DNA from: Desulfoplanes formicivorans
Lineage (GTDB): Bacteria; Desulfobacterota; Desulfovibrionia; Desulfovibrionales; Desulfomicrobiaceae
Length of the DNA stretch: 64,000 nt
Direction: 5' to 3'
Assembly: GCF_001748225.1 (NCBI RefSeq)
Contig: NZ_BDFE01000009.1
Span: 124,001 to 188,000, forward strand
Positions 1 to 8,884 of this stretch are shown piece after piece. Position 1 is the stretch's first letter. The number at the start of each line of letters is the position of its first letter. The position numbers and the translations under genes were made by a program. The notes beneath the pieces were generated by a model. It ran no database searches, was not told where the DNA came from, and was given only the letters and a program-made list of their open reading frames with translations.

Positions 1-1322
1 TGCACGCGGGATTTCACAAAGAAGATGTTTTCTCCCAGAAGATCCAGGTAGGGAGCTGTTTCTCCCTTGAGGGTCCATCCCGAGGTCGGATCAAGCATGG
101 GCGCGGCTTTGACGGCATCCGCAAAAACAGGAACGGAAATCAGCCCATAGGTCTTTTTGTCCCCCTCGCTGTCATCAACCGTGTTGAGCCGATAGCGCAC
201 CCCGCCTCCGGTACGCAGCCACGGGGTCTGCCTGCGTTCCAGCATCATGCCTGTGGTGATGGATTTGCTTGTGTAGGCATCTGTATATTCCCTGGCAAGG
301 GCCCCTTCAGTGGTCATCTGCCAGGGCCCGAAAAATGCGGGAAACATCAGTCTGACATCGGCTCCCTGGGTGATATCGTTGATCTGTCCCCTTGTTCGCA
401 GCAATTCCCCGTCGTGAAAAAGGTTACGGTGTTCCCAGGAAAACGTGGCTCCAGGACCCGTGTCCGTAGCGTACTCGAGACCTGCCTTGACCGTTCGCGG
501 AACCCGTTCCTGCACGACAATGCTCATGGGCAGGGATCCACTGGCCTGGGGAGTATCTGCGTGTTCAATGCGTACGGTCCCGAACAGACCACTTTTGAGC
601 AGCTTCATCCTGGTGGTGTCCTGGGCCGTGGCGTTGAAGGTTTCCCCCTCCTGCCAGGCAATGGTGCGGTGCACGAACTCCGGATTCACCTGGTCCAGCC
701 CGGTAATGGTTACAGGGCCAAAGGTGCATGCCGGCCCCGGATCGATTTTCCAGAGGATGTTCACCTGGTTGAGGGCATGGTCGACAACCACATCCCGTGA
801 GGTGCTGCGGGCAAAGGGATGGCCATGGTTGCCAAGCATGTCGAGCAGGATGTCCTCCCCCTTGCGTATGGCTGCTGCGGTTGCCGGTGTGCCCGGTGCC
901 AGGCCTATAATCTGGGGAGACAGGGGGACGTTGTCGGGGACCCCTTCCAGGGTGACGGTGCCCATGCGAAACAGGGGGCCCGGCGTGATGTTCAGACTCA
1001 CCCTTGCAGGGGAGATGTTCGTATCCACGTCCGTGGAGATCTGGATTTTGTAGTAGCCCAGGGACTGCAGGATGGAACGAATGGTGGGAAGATCATCAGC
1101 CACCCGTTTGCGCAGCAACGCCCGCGTGCGGGGCGGCCTGTCCTCGCGGGCAAAGGTGTCCGCCTGCAACAGGATGGCCTGTTGGGCTTCGTCCGATGGC
1201 GCTCCTTCCAGGGTGGCCGTGTAGGGGACGGCCCGGTTCTGGGCCGCTGCCTGATGCGGCTGCATGAGAATGCAGACCAGGACCGTCCCCAAAAAAGGCA
1301 CGATGATTTTGACAAGCTGCAT
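1..1322 (-). CDS. tamA: Outer-membrane translocation and assembly factor TamA (Omp85/BamA family), 3' part outside window
   Basis: About 440 residues are visible before the frame runs off the left edge. A signal peptide (charged start, hydrophobic stretch from about residue 5, cleavage near QAAAQ) is followed by three POTRA-like repeats (about 35-105, 110-185 and 190-265). The sequence then changes to the alternating pattern of an Omp85 beta-barrel (LEYATDTGPGATFSWEHRNL onward). Three POTRAs plus a barrel fit TamA better than BamA, which has five. It would act in the outer membrane, inserting autotransporter-like proteins. The ATG at 1322 has a weak ribosome site; a TTG at 1334, preceded by AGGA, could be the true start. 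No tamB is visible, but it could lie beyond the left edge. Confidence 0.85.
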   Translation of the reverse strand, partial: MQLVKIIVPFLGTVLVCILMQPHQAAAQNRAVPYTATLEGAPSDEAQQAILLQADTFAREDRPPRTRALLRKRVADDLPTIRSILQSLGYYKIQISTDVDTNISPARVSLNITPGPLFRMGTVTLEGVPDNVPLSPQIIGLAPGTPATAAAIRKGEDILLDMLGNHGHPFARSTSRDVVVDHALNQVNILWKIDPGPACTFGPVTITGLDQVNPEFVHRTIAWQEGETFNATAQDTTRMKLLKSGLFGTVRIEHADTPQASGSLPMSIVVQERVPRTVKAGLEYATDTGPGATFSWEHRNLFHDGELLRTRGQINDITQGADVRLMFPAFFGPWQMTTEGALAREYTDAYTSKSITTGMMLERRQTPWLRTGGGVRYRLNTVDDSEGDKKTYGLISVPVFADAVKAAPMLDPTSGWTLKGETAPYLDLLGENIFFVKSRV

Positions 1323-1588
1323 GGTTTTCGTGAGCAAAGATGTCCTGTTGTTCTGCTGGTTGGGCGATGCCCAGATCCGGTTGCACGGCCTGCCCCCATT
1401 CGTCAATGACCAGGTGGTTCAGGTGGTTTTCTGTGCGGGCATATCCCGTGGGCTCCACCCTTTGTTTTCGTGGGGTAACAGGTGAGAATCGGGTTGGCAG
1501 CGGGCCTTTTCGGCGTTTTTGCTGTTTCCTGCAATCTGCCCTCTTTGTCCCCTTCGGACCATTTGAGGACAACAAGCCTTGTGACCTT

Positions 1589-4500
1589 TTATCCTGTCTG
1601 TTTGTCATACATGGCAAAATAGGCCACCGGCACCACGATGAGGGAGAACGCCGTGGACGCGAACAGCCCGAAGATGAGGGCCCAGGCCAGGCCGGAAAAA
1701 ATGGGGTCCAGGGTGATGGGCCAGGCTCCCAGAGCGGTGGTCAGGGCAGTGAGCACGATGGGGCGCAGACGGATGGCCCCGCTTGTGAGGATGGCTTCCT
1801 TGAGATGCATGCCCTGCCTGACCGCATCCTGGATGAATTCGATGAGCACCAGGGAATTTCTGATAACAATGCCTCCAAGGGCGATCATGCCGATCATGGA
1901 TGTGGCCGTGAAAAAGACCGGATTGGCAAATCCGCCCACGGGATGGGCCATGAGCAGGTTCAACAGCCAGAATCCGGGCATGATGCCAAGGAGGGTCAGG
2001 GGAATGGCCGCCATGATCAAAAGGGGCAGGACCATGGATCCGGTTTGCAGGATGAGCAGTACATAGATTCCGAGAAGGGCCACGCCAAAGGCAATGCCCA
2101 TGTCCCGAAAGACATCCACGGTGATTTTCCATTCGCCTTCACCCCGCCAGTTGACCCGGATGCCTTTGGCCGGGGGATGGGCGCGCAATGTCTTCTGCAT
2201 GTCCAGGATCGCTTCGGCCGGGGCCTGACCCGCCATTTCACCGGTCACATAGACCACCCGCTCAAGGTTCTTGTGCATGATGGTCCTGTCCTGGGGAATG
2301 CGTTCAAAGGTTCCCAGCTCGGCCAGGGGGATCATGGTGTCAAAGGAGGTTTTGACCGGAATCTGCCCCAGGCCGGTGACATCGGATCGCAGGGCTCGCG
2401 GCAGGGTCAGTCGGATGCGCAGGGGCTGCCGTTCATGCTCCAGATGAACAAGGCCGGGCGAAAGTCCCTTGATGGCCGCTGTCAGGGTCTGGACAACATT
2501 TTGGGTGTCCACGCCGTGCAGGGCGGCCTTTTCCTTGTCCAGAACAAAATCGAGCTTGTTGCGCAGGGTTTCCGAGGTATCATCCACATCGACCACAGCG
2601 GGTTCCTGTTCCATGATGGCGCGGACATGGGCGGCCCCGGCAAGGAGCTGGTCATAGGTCATGTCCGGGGTGCCGTAGATTTCCGCGGTGATGGTGGAGA
2701 ACACCGGAGGACCGGGCGGGGACTCCACGAGCTTGAGACGTGCGTTGTGCCTGCGGGCAATGGCCGTGAGATCCTTGCGGATGCGCAGCCCGATGGCGTG
2801 GCTTTGCTGGACCCGTTTGTCCTTGTCGGCCAGGTTGATCCGGATGTCGGCCTGGTGGGGCAGGCCTCGCAGGAAATAGTGGCGGACCATACTGTTGAAA
2901 TCCATGGGCGAGGCCGTGCCGGTGTAGGAGACAAAGCTGATTATTTCCGGAACCGTTGTCAGATAGCGTTCCAGCTCGCCAATGACCCGGTCGGTGTTTT
3001 CCAGGGAGGTTCCCTCGTCCATGTCCAGAACGATCTGCAACTCGTTTTTGTTGTCAAAGGGGAGCATCTTCAGGGGAACCTGACGGAAGTACACCAGGGT
3101 GAGGGAACCCGCGAGCATGATCAGAATGAGGAAGAACACGGTCCAGCGCAGCACTCGGGAGTTCAGCAGGGGCAGGACCGTGGCCCGGTAGGCCCTGCCA
3201 ACAGGCGTTGTGACGGGATCAACGGGTAGCGCACGAGCCGGTGCGGCCTGTTTTCTGAGAAGTACATGGGACATCCAGGGGACAATGGTGATGGCGCACA
3301 GGGTGGAAAAGGTCACGGTCAGGGGGACGTTGGCCGCCATGGGGGCCATGTACGGTCCCATCATCCCGGTGATGAAGAACAGGGGAAGAAAGCAGGCAAT
3401 GATGGCCAGGGTGGACATGATCACCGGCGGCAGGACCTCGCGCACCGCAAACAGGGTGGCTTGCCTGGGTTTCATGTCCCCGGCCCTGATATGGCGCTGG
3501 ATGTTCTCCACGTTGGTGATGGGGTCGTCAACGACCAGCCCCAGGGAGAGGATCAGGGCAAACAAGGTGACCCGGTTGATGGTATAGCCCAGAAGATGGT
3601 TGACAAACAGGGCCAGGGAAAAACTGATGGGAACGGCCAGGGCCACCACCAATGCCTCGCGCCATCCCAGGGTCAGGGCCAGCAGGCCAACCACGGTCAC
3701 AATGGCGAAAAACAGGTTGGAAAGCAGCTCGTTGACCTTGACCTGAGCGGTGTGGCCGTAATTGCGGGTCACTTCCACATGGATACCGTCCGGAAGTACG
3801 GTCTTTTCCAGGGCAGCCATGCGGGCGAGGATATCCCGGGCCACCTTGACCGCGTTGGTGCCCCGTTTTTTGGCCAGGGCCAGGGTCACTGCGGGATAGG
3901 TTGCTCGCTCCCCGCCGGATCGTTGCAGGGAGGGCACCCTGGGATGGGAAGGGGTCAGATTGATCCTGGAATAGGAAACCGGTTCCTCGGGACCGTCCAC
4001 GACCCGGGCCACATCGCCCAGGTACACGGGACGGCCATCGTGTACCCCCACCACCAGGGAACGGACATCGTCGGCTGACTGCAGAAAGGAATCACTGGAC
4101 ACGGTCATGGTGGTGCCCATGGAGGTCAGGGTCCCGGCGGTGACGGAATCGTCAGCCCCGTGGAGACGGGCAAAGACCTCCATGGGAGAGACGCCAAAGC
4201 CGCTCAGTTTCTGGGGGAGCAGTTCCACCCGGATTTCACGTCGTCGCCCACCGGTTATGGATGTTGCCGAGATGTCCGGAATTTCCGACAGCCTTGTGAG
4301 AACCTCTTCGCCGATGCGTCGCAGCTGGGCATCATCATACCTGTCCGAGTACAGGGTCAGGCAGACAATGGGCACATCATCGATTTCCACGGGTTTGACC
4401 GCCCATCCGGAAAGGCCCGGCGGGGCTTCGTCCTGGTGGGAGATGATCTGGTTGTGCAGCTTGATCAGGGAATCTTCGCGGTTTTCGCCCACAAAAAAAC

Positions 4501-4810
4501 GGACCGTGACCACGGCCATGTCCCGTTGACAGGTGGAATAGACATCCTCCACGCCATCCACCTGCCAGAGCAGTTTCTCCAGGGGCGTGGCCACGAGCTG
4601 TTCCACTTCATGGACGCTTGCTCCGGGGAAATGCACGAAAATGTCGGCCATGGGCACAACAATCTGGGGCTCCTCCTCGCGAGGGGTGGTCAGGATGGCG
4701 GCAATGCCCAGGCCCAGGGCAAAGAGGATGAACATGACCGAAAGCCGGGCCTGGAGAAAGGTTCGTACAATGGCCGGGATGATTCCCTGGGGGCCATGGT
4801 GTTCAGTCAT
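1589..4810 (-). CDS. RND-family efflux pump inner-membrane subunit (AcrB/HAE1-like)
   Basis: A protein of 1073 aa, the usual length for an RND pump. It has the N-terminal membrane helix, two large periplasmic loops and two blocks of membrane helices. The TM4 motif GLVVDDPITNVENI holds the paired Asp residues of the proton relay. The ATG at 4810 is chosen because GGAGG lies 5 nt upstream and the codon overlaps the stop of the adaptor gene by 8 nt, which indicates translational coupling; an in-frame GTG at 4837 lies further upstream. It would pump drugs, detergents or lipids from the membrane or periplasm using proton influx. No TolC-type partner is in the window, so the outer-membrane channel must be encoded elsewhere. 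The substrate cannot be told from sequence. Confidence 0.93.
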   Translation of the reverse strand: MTEHHGPQGIIPAIVRTFLQARLSVMFILFALGLGIAAILTTPREEEPQIVVPMADIFVHFPGASVHEVEQLVATPLEKLLWQVDGVEDVYSTCQRDMAVVTVRFFVGENREDSLIKLHNQIISHQDEAPPGLSGWAVKPVEIDDVPIVCLTLYSDRYDDAQLRRIGEEVLTRLSEIPDISATSITGGRRREIRVELLPQKLSGFGVSPMEVFARLHGADDSVTAGTLTSMGTTMTVSSDSFLQSADDVRSLVVGVHDGRPVYLGDVARVVDGPEEPVSYSRINLTPSHPRVPSLQRSGGERATYPAVTLALAKKRGTNAVKVARDILARMAALEKTVLPDGIHVEVTRNYGHTAQVKVNELLSNLFFAIVTVVGLLALTLGWREALVVALAVPISFSLALFVNHLLGYTINRVTLFALILSLGLVVDDPITNVENIQRHIRAGDMKPRQATLFAVREVLPPVIMSTLAIIACFLPLFFITGMMGPYMAPMAANVPLTVTFSTLCAITIVPWMSHVLLRKQAAPARALPVDPVTTPVGRAYRATVLPLLNSRVLRWTVFFLILIMLAGSLTLVYFRQVPLKMLPFDNKNELQIVLDMDEGTSLENTDRVIGELERYLTTVPEIISFVSYTGTASPMDFNSMVRHYFLRGLPHQADIRINLADKDKRVQQSHAIGLRIRKDLTAIARRHNARLKLVESPPGPPVFSTITAEIYGTPDMTYDQLLAGAAHVRAIMEQEPAVVDVDDTSETLRNKLDFVLDKEKAALHGVDTQNVVQTLTAAIKGLSPGLVHLEHERQPLRIRLTLPRALRSDVTGLGQIPVKTSFDTMIPLAELGTFERIPQDRTIMHKNLERVVYVTGEMAGQAPAEAILDMQKTLRAHPPAKGIRVNWRGEGEWKITVDVFRDMGIAFGVALLGIYVLLILQTGSMVLPLLIMAAIPLTLLGIMPGFWLLNLLMAHPVGGFANPVFFTATSMIGMIALGGIVIRNSLVLIEFIQDAVRQGMHLKEAILTSGAIRLRPIVLTALTTALGAWPITLDPIFSGLAWALIFGLFASTAFSLIVVPVAYFAMYDKQTG

Positions 4811-5960
4811 GAATGCCTCCCATGCCGATGACATCACCGGGATTCAGTCCGGAAAGGATTTCGATCCTGTCGCCCATGGCCGGTCCGGTGGTGACAAAGA
4901 TCCGTTCCCAGTGATCCCCCTCGCGAACCAGGACGGTTTCCAGCTGACCAACCCGTTTGATGGCCTGTCTGGGGACGAGCAGGGCCTTGCGTTGGCCGAC
5001 CGGGATGCGCAATCTGCCGAACATGCCCGGATAGATTCCCGGCATTTCCGGCAGGGCCGCCTTGACCATGAAGGTCCGGGTGCGCGGGTCTGCCGTGGGC
5101 ACGATTTCCTCGATAATGCCTGTAGCGGTCTGATTGAGTGACGCGATGTCCACGGGCACGGACTGCCCCAGGGCAACCCTGCCCATGAGTCCCTCGCGAA
5201 TCACCGCCTCAATGCGCAGTTGTTCCCCGGCATGGATGGTCAGAAGCGGCTGCCCGGGCACGGCGAGGTCGCCGGGATCGGCCAGTCGTCTGGCAACATC
5301 CCCGTCCATGGGAGCCTTGATGGTCGTGAAGCCGAGGTTGATGGCTGCCTCTTCGAGCATCTTGCGGGATCGGTTCCGTTGGGCCTTGGCCGCCTCAAGC
5401 CCCTGCTTGGCTTGTTCCAGTCCTGCCTGTGCCTGGAGGTATTCGGCCTGGGCCACTTCCAGATCCTGGGAGGAAATGGTCCGGGAGGCGAACATCTCCT
5501 GCATTCTCTTGTACCGGGACCGGGTCTGGTCGAAACGGGCCCTGGCCGCCTTGATGGCCTGATCGGCCTGGGATCGCATGGCCTCGGCAGCGAGCAGTCC
5601 CTGCCGGGCCTGATCCATACGGGATTTGAAGGGCCTGTTGTCCAAAACCACCAGAATGTCGTCCTGCTTGACCCGGTCACCCGGATGCACCTTGATGGCC
5701 GTGATTTTTGCCGTAACCTGGGCGGCAATGTCCGCCGTAGTCCGTGCGGTGATCGTGCCCACGCCCGTGTAGCACAGGGGCAGAACCTGGGGTGTTACGG
5801 TCAGGGTTGTTTCCGGAGTCTGGATCGATGCTGGCAGAGGGGTTGTTCCGGGCTTTATCCGTCCCCGGGTGAACATGCCGGTTTGATAGACAAGAATGCC
5901 GACAAGGGCGGCCAGGCCGAGGATCATGGACAGGGTGCGGAGGAGAGAGGGGGTGTGCAT
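4803..5960 (-). CDS. RND efflux periplasmic adaptor (membrane fusion protein, HlyD/AcrA family)
   Basis: A protein of 385 aa. An N-terminal membrane anchor (about residues 10-28) is followed by a split lipoyl/barrel-sandwich domain, with VHPGDRVKQDDILVVLDN as its first half. A coiled-coil hairpin rich in Ala, Gln and Arg spans about residues 105-200, and beta-barrel and membrane-proximal domains follow. It is the first gene of a two-gene operon and overlaps the pump gene. The start at 5960 (MHTPSLL) is chosen because GGAG lies just upstream; the reading frame stays open for 41 more codons but these are Pro/Arg-rich and unlike the family. The protein bridges the pump to an outer-membrane channel. 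Confidence 0.9.
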   Translation of the reverse strand: MHTPSLLRTLSMILGLAALVGILVYQTGMFTRGRIKPGTTPLPASIQTPETTLTVTPQVLPLCYTGVGTITARTTADIAAQVTAKITAIKVHPGDRVKQDDILVVLDNRPFKSRMDQARQGLLAAEAMRSQADQAIKAARARFDQTRSRYKRMQEMFASRTISSQDLEVAQAEYLQAQAGLEQAKQGLEAAKAQRNRSRKMLEEAAINLGFTTIKAPMDGDVARRLADPGDLAVPGQPLLTIHAGEQLRIEAVIREGLMGRVALGQSVPVDIASLNQTATGIIEEIVPTADPRTRTFMVKAALPEMPGIYPGMFGRLRIPVGQRKALLVPRQAIKRVGQLETVLVREGDHWERIFVTTGPAMGDRIEILSGLNPGDVIGMGGIHD

Positions 5961-6104
5961 GGGAACTCCGGAAAAGGGGAACAGGAAATGCCCCGCATAT
6001 ATCGGGATCCGGGCAGGTGTGCAAATAAATACCACAAAGAGCCTGCGCCCGGCAGGGAGCAGACGACCCGGGCACAGTTGCACCTTGTGCCCTGGATGGC
6101 TTGT

Positions 6105-6749
6105 TTACGGGTGGGTCGTGCTGGTCAGGCAGACCTTGATGAGACCCATGTGAAAGGAGTGGCAGGCACGCACAACCATATTGGCACGGTCGATGAGTCC
6201 TTCCAGTCCTCCGGCAGCAATGAAGGTTCGGTAATGGGCATGGTGTTCCCTGCCGGCCAGGCGTTCAATGGCTTCGGCAACCATGCGGGCGAATCGGCCT
6301 GTCAGGGAAGTGGGGCGGGAGTAATCAATGAGCAGAATGTGTCCGGAAGGGGTAATCAGCCGTTTGGCCTCAAGCATGATCTGTTCACGCAGGTCGGCCG
6401 GTTTTTCGTGCAAGGCCATGGAAATGATTGCCAGGTCGAACCGGTCTGCGGGAAGACCGGTCCGGGCAGCGTTGGCATGGAGAAAGGTCAGGTTGGGATG
6501 GTGTTTGCCCCGGGCCTGCTTGAGCATGTCCACGGAGAGATCAACCCCCGTGACCGTGAAGCCCCCGGTGGCCAGCTGTTTGGCCAGAACACCGGTTCCA
6601 CAGCAGAGGTCAACGACGGTCTTGGCCTTGATGTGTTCGGTCAGGATTTGGGCCTTGTGGTATTCGGATGCAAGAAGGGGGGCAATCAGCCGGTCGTATA
6701 CGGGGGCCACGACCTGATATTCCGCGCTTCGGTCAGGAGCAGGTTTCAT
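6105..6749 (-). CDS. Class I SAM-dependent methyltransferase (UbiE-like)
   Basis: A protein of 214 aa. Motif I (VVDLCCGTGVLA, about residues 46-57) and the acidic end of strand beta-2 (VTGVDLS) identify a Rossmann-fold SAM binder of the Methyltransf_11/25 type. Later motifs (FDLAIISMALHE, GHILLIDYSRP) follow in order. The proposed ATG at 6749 lies inside the last codons of the aspartate kinase gene, a 17-nt overlap, so the two are probably cotranscribed. The substrate is not evident. The short C-terminal half lacks the quinone-specific features that would justify the name UbiE. Confidence 0.8.
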   Translation of the reverse strand: MKPAPDRSAEYQVVAPVYDRLIAPLLASEYHKAQILTEHIKAKTVVDLCCGTGVLAKQLATGGFTVTGVDLSVDMLKQARGKHHPNLTFLHANAARTGLPADRFDLAIISMALHEKPADLREQIMLEAKRLITPSGHILLIDYSRPTSLTGRFARMVAEAIERLAGREHHAHYRTFIAAGGLEGLIDRANMVVRACHSFHMGLIKVCLTSTTHP

Positions 6750-8142
6750 GACAGGGTTGTCCTTCAGCGACGTCTTCCTGAAAAAACGTCGTGTGGATGG
6801 CGTTGACCGTGGTGGCCAGTTCGTTTTTGGGAACCAGAAAGTACAAGGCCGCTTTGGAAGGCCCAAAGGAGATCATTTCGATGCACACGTCGGCCTTGGC
6901 AACCGCGCTGAAACACCGGGCCGCAATGCCCTTGCACTGGAGCAACCCGTCGCCCACAATGGCGATCAGGGCGGCGTTGTCCACCTTTTCTATGCGCTGA
7001 TAGGGTTTGGGATCAAGGGTTTTGAGGGCCATGTGACCGGCTTCGAGGTCCTGACTGGCCAAAAGCAGGCTGATGCAGGTCTGGGAGGTGACCACGGACT
7101 TGATGTTGATGCCTGCCTCGGCGATCCGGTTGGCCACCAGACCGAGGATGCCCTGTCTGGCACCAACACCCGAGGCGTGCACCTTGAGAATGCCGATGTC
7201 AGTGGTGTGGGCCACGCTTTTGACGGCCATGCGGCATCGGGAACTTTCCATGGTGATGACACTGCCCTGAATGTCCGGGTGCAGGGTGTTCTTGATGGCG
7301 ATGGGGATTTTTTTCTTGCGTACGGGTTCAATGGTTCGCGGATGCAGAATGGCCGCTCCGAAATAGGCCAGTTCGGCCGCTTCTTCATAGGACAGGGTGG
7401 GAATGAGGGAGGCTCCCGGAACCATGCGGGGATCAGCGCTTAAAAATCCGTCCACATCTTTCCAGATTTCCAGGGACTGGGCGTCCAGGGCGGCCGCGAC
7501 CACGGCGGCCGAGTAATCGCTTCCTCCGCGGCCAAAGGTGGTAATATCCCCTTCCGCGCTGACGCCGAAAAATCCGGGCACAAAGACCACGGTATCCGGT
7601 GCGATAACCGGCTTGAGGTGCTTTTTGAAATGGTCTGCGGTTTTGGACAAAAGGGCCGTGGCGTCCCCGAATTTGCCGTCGGTGATCAGGCCGATCTTGT
7701 GGGGCAGCCGGTACACGGCCTTGCACCCGCGGCATTCCAGGGCAAAGGCGAGCAGGGCCGCAGAAAACCGTTCCCCGAAACTGCTGATGATGTCCCGCAT
7801 TCTGGGAGAGATCTCCCGGGTGAAGTTGAGGCCGTAGTACAGCCGTTCCAACCGGTTCAGGGCCTTGGCAAGATCCCGGGCAAATGCCTGCTGCTTGGTC
7901 TTGCAGGCGATGAGATGCCTGGCAACGAGCATGTGCTTGTTCTTGAGCCGGCTGATGATGGCGGGGATATTTTCTTCGTCCTTGAGGGCCAGATCCATGC
8001 CCTCGATCAGACTGTTGGTGATGCCGTTGAGGGCGGAAACCACAATGACCTGCCCCTTGCCGTGTACAGCAACAAGATCAAGGATTTGGGCGATGGTTTC
8101 CTTGCCATGGAGGCATCCGCCTCCGATTTTGATGACGCGCAT
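6733..8142 (-). CDS. lysC: Aspartate kinase (aspartokinase) with two C-terminal ACT domains
   Basis: A protein of 469 aa. It phosphorylates aspartate as the first step to lysine, threonine and methionine. The amino-acid kinase domain carries a variant first motif (VIKIGGGCL where most family members have KFGG), the catalytic FGRGGSDYSA loop and the nucleotide-binding KDVDGFLSADP segment. Two ACT domains (about residues 300-375 and 390-460) are the expected allosteric sites. The length and single-chain layout resemble monofunctional aspartokinase III. No other lysine or threonine biosynthesis gene lies nearby and no lysine riboswitch is seen upstream. The neighbouring unknown gene (8278-8742) and the methyltransferase suggest a small mixed operon. 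Confidence 0.9.
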   Translation of the reverse strand: MRVIKIGGGCLHGKETIAQILDLVAVHGKGQVIVVSALNGITNSLIEGMDLALKDEENIPAIISRLKNKHMLVARHLIACKTKQQAFARDLAKALNRLERLYYGLNFTREISPRMRDIISSFGERFSAALLAFALECRGCKAVYRLPHKIGLITDGKFGDATALLSKTADHFKKHLKPVIAPDTVVFVPGFFGVSAEGDITTFGRGGSDYSAAVVAAALDAQSLEIWKDVDGFLSADPRMVPGASLIPTLSYEEAAELAYFGAAILHPRTIEPVRKKKIPIAIKNTLHPDIQGSVITMESSRCRMAVKSVAHTTDIGILKVHASGVGARQGILGLVANRIAEAGINIKSVVTSQTCISLLLASQDLEAGHMALKTLDPKPYQRIEKVDNAALIAIVGDGLLQCKGIAARCFSAVAKADVCIEMISFGPSKAALYFLVPKNELATTVNAIHTTFFQEDVAEGQPCHETCS

Positions 8143-8277
8143 AAGGAAGTTCGGGTTTGAGGGTGTATGTTGTCAGGAGCTCGTGTTCAGGGTGCTGGAG
8201 TCAATGTCCAACGTGCACTGCCCGCAATTTGTCATTCCTGGGAGCGTGTGCAGGAAAGCGGATTGGCCTTGTCCGTA

Positions 8278-8742
8278 TCAGCCCTTGTTTCCGCCCACCG
8301 ACGCCCGCAATTGTTCCACCTTGGCCCGGAGGTAGTCGGCAACAATGCCGCCGGCGTCCGGATCGGTGGAGTGCTCAAGGCCGTAGGCCTTGAGATCGTC
8401 TTCAATCTGTTGCTCCATGCGTTCGGATTCCAGGAACATGATGTAGATGAGAATCAAAGCGGCCGAGTTCTCTTCACTCCCGTCACATAAAAATTCCAGC
8501 TGGTTTCTGGGAACGGTTTCCAGCAACCGGTCCGTGAACATGGCGATCCATTTGGCGTACAGGTCAGGGAGCACGGTGGGAACCATGGTTGCCAGATGGT
8601 CGGAGGTGGTCTCGCTCAGATTGGGCATGGTCAGGGACAGATAATCCCGCAACGCCTCACGGCGGCGTTCCAGATCCTGGTCCAGGCGTTCCATCACGGT
8701 TCGGGAAATATGTTCCCGTATTGATATGTCGGAAAGAGTCAT
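8278..8742 (-). CDS. Conserved-looking protein of unknown function, helical and acidic
   Basis: A protein of 154 aa starting at an ATG with AAGGA 7 nt upstream. It is predicted largely helical, rich in Leu, Glu, Asp and Met, with no signal peptide or membrane segment. I do not recognise a domain. The pattern (RTVMERLDQDLERRREALRDYL followed by several Leu/Met helices) resembles small cytoplasmic regulatory or adaptor proteins, but this is only an impression. It lies 135 nt upstream of the aspartate kinase gene on the same strand. Confidence 0.7.
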   Translation of the reverse strand: MTLSDISIREHISRTVMERLDQDLERRREALRDYLSLTMPNLSETTSDHLATMVPTVLPDLYAKWIAMFTDRLLETVPRNQLEFLCDGSEENSAALILIYIMFLESERMEQQIEDDLKAYGLEHSTDPDAGGIVADYLRAKVEQLRASVGGNKG

Positions 8743-8884
8743 GGGTCGGTCCTTGTCATTCTTGAAAATATTCGAACATTTTCATGGTTAAGCAATGTGA
8801 GAAAGGGAAGAAAGCCGGCATGCGGGTGGACTGCCTTTGGCATTTTCTGCATCCCATACCTGTTTCTTCTTCCCCCATTCCATA

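Noticed and set aside
1340-3229. Long plus-strand open frame opposite the RND pump gene
   Set aside because: Its product is rich in Gly, His, Gln and Asp with no domain, as expected for the antisense of a GC-rich gene; the minus-strand pump is certain.
8143-8277. Lysine riboswitch before the aspartate kinase gene
   Set aside because: No conserved lysine riboswitch core elements were found and the space is only 135 nt.
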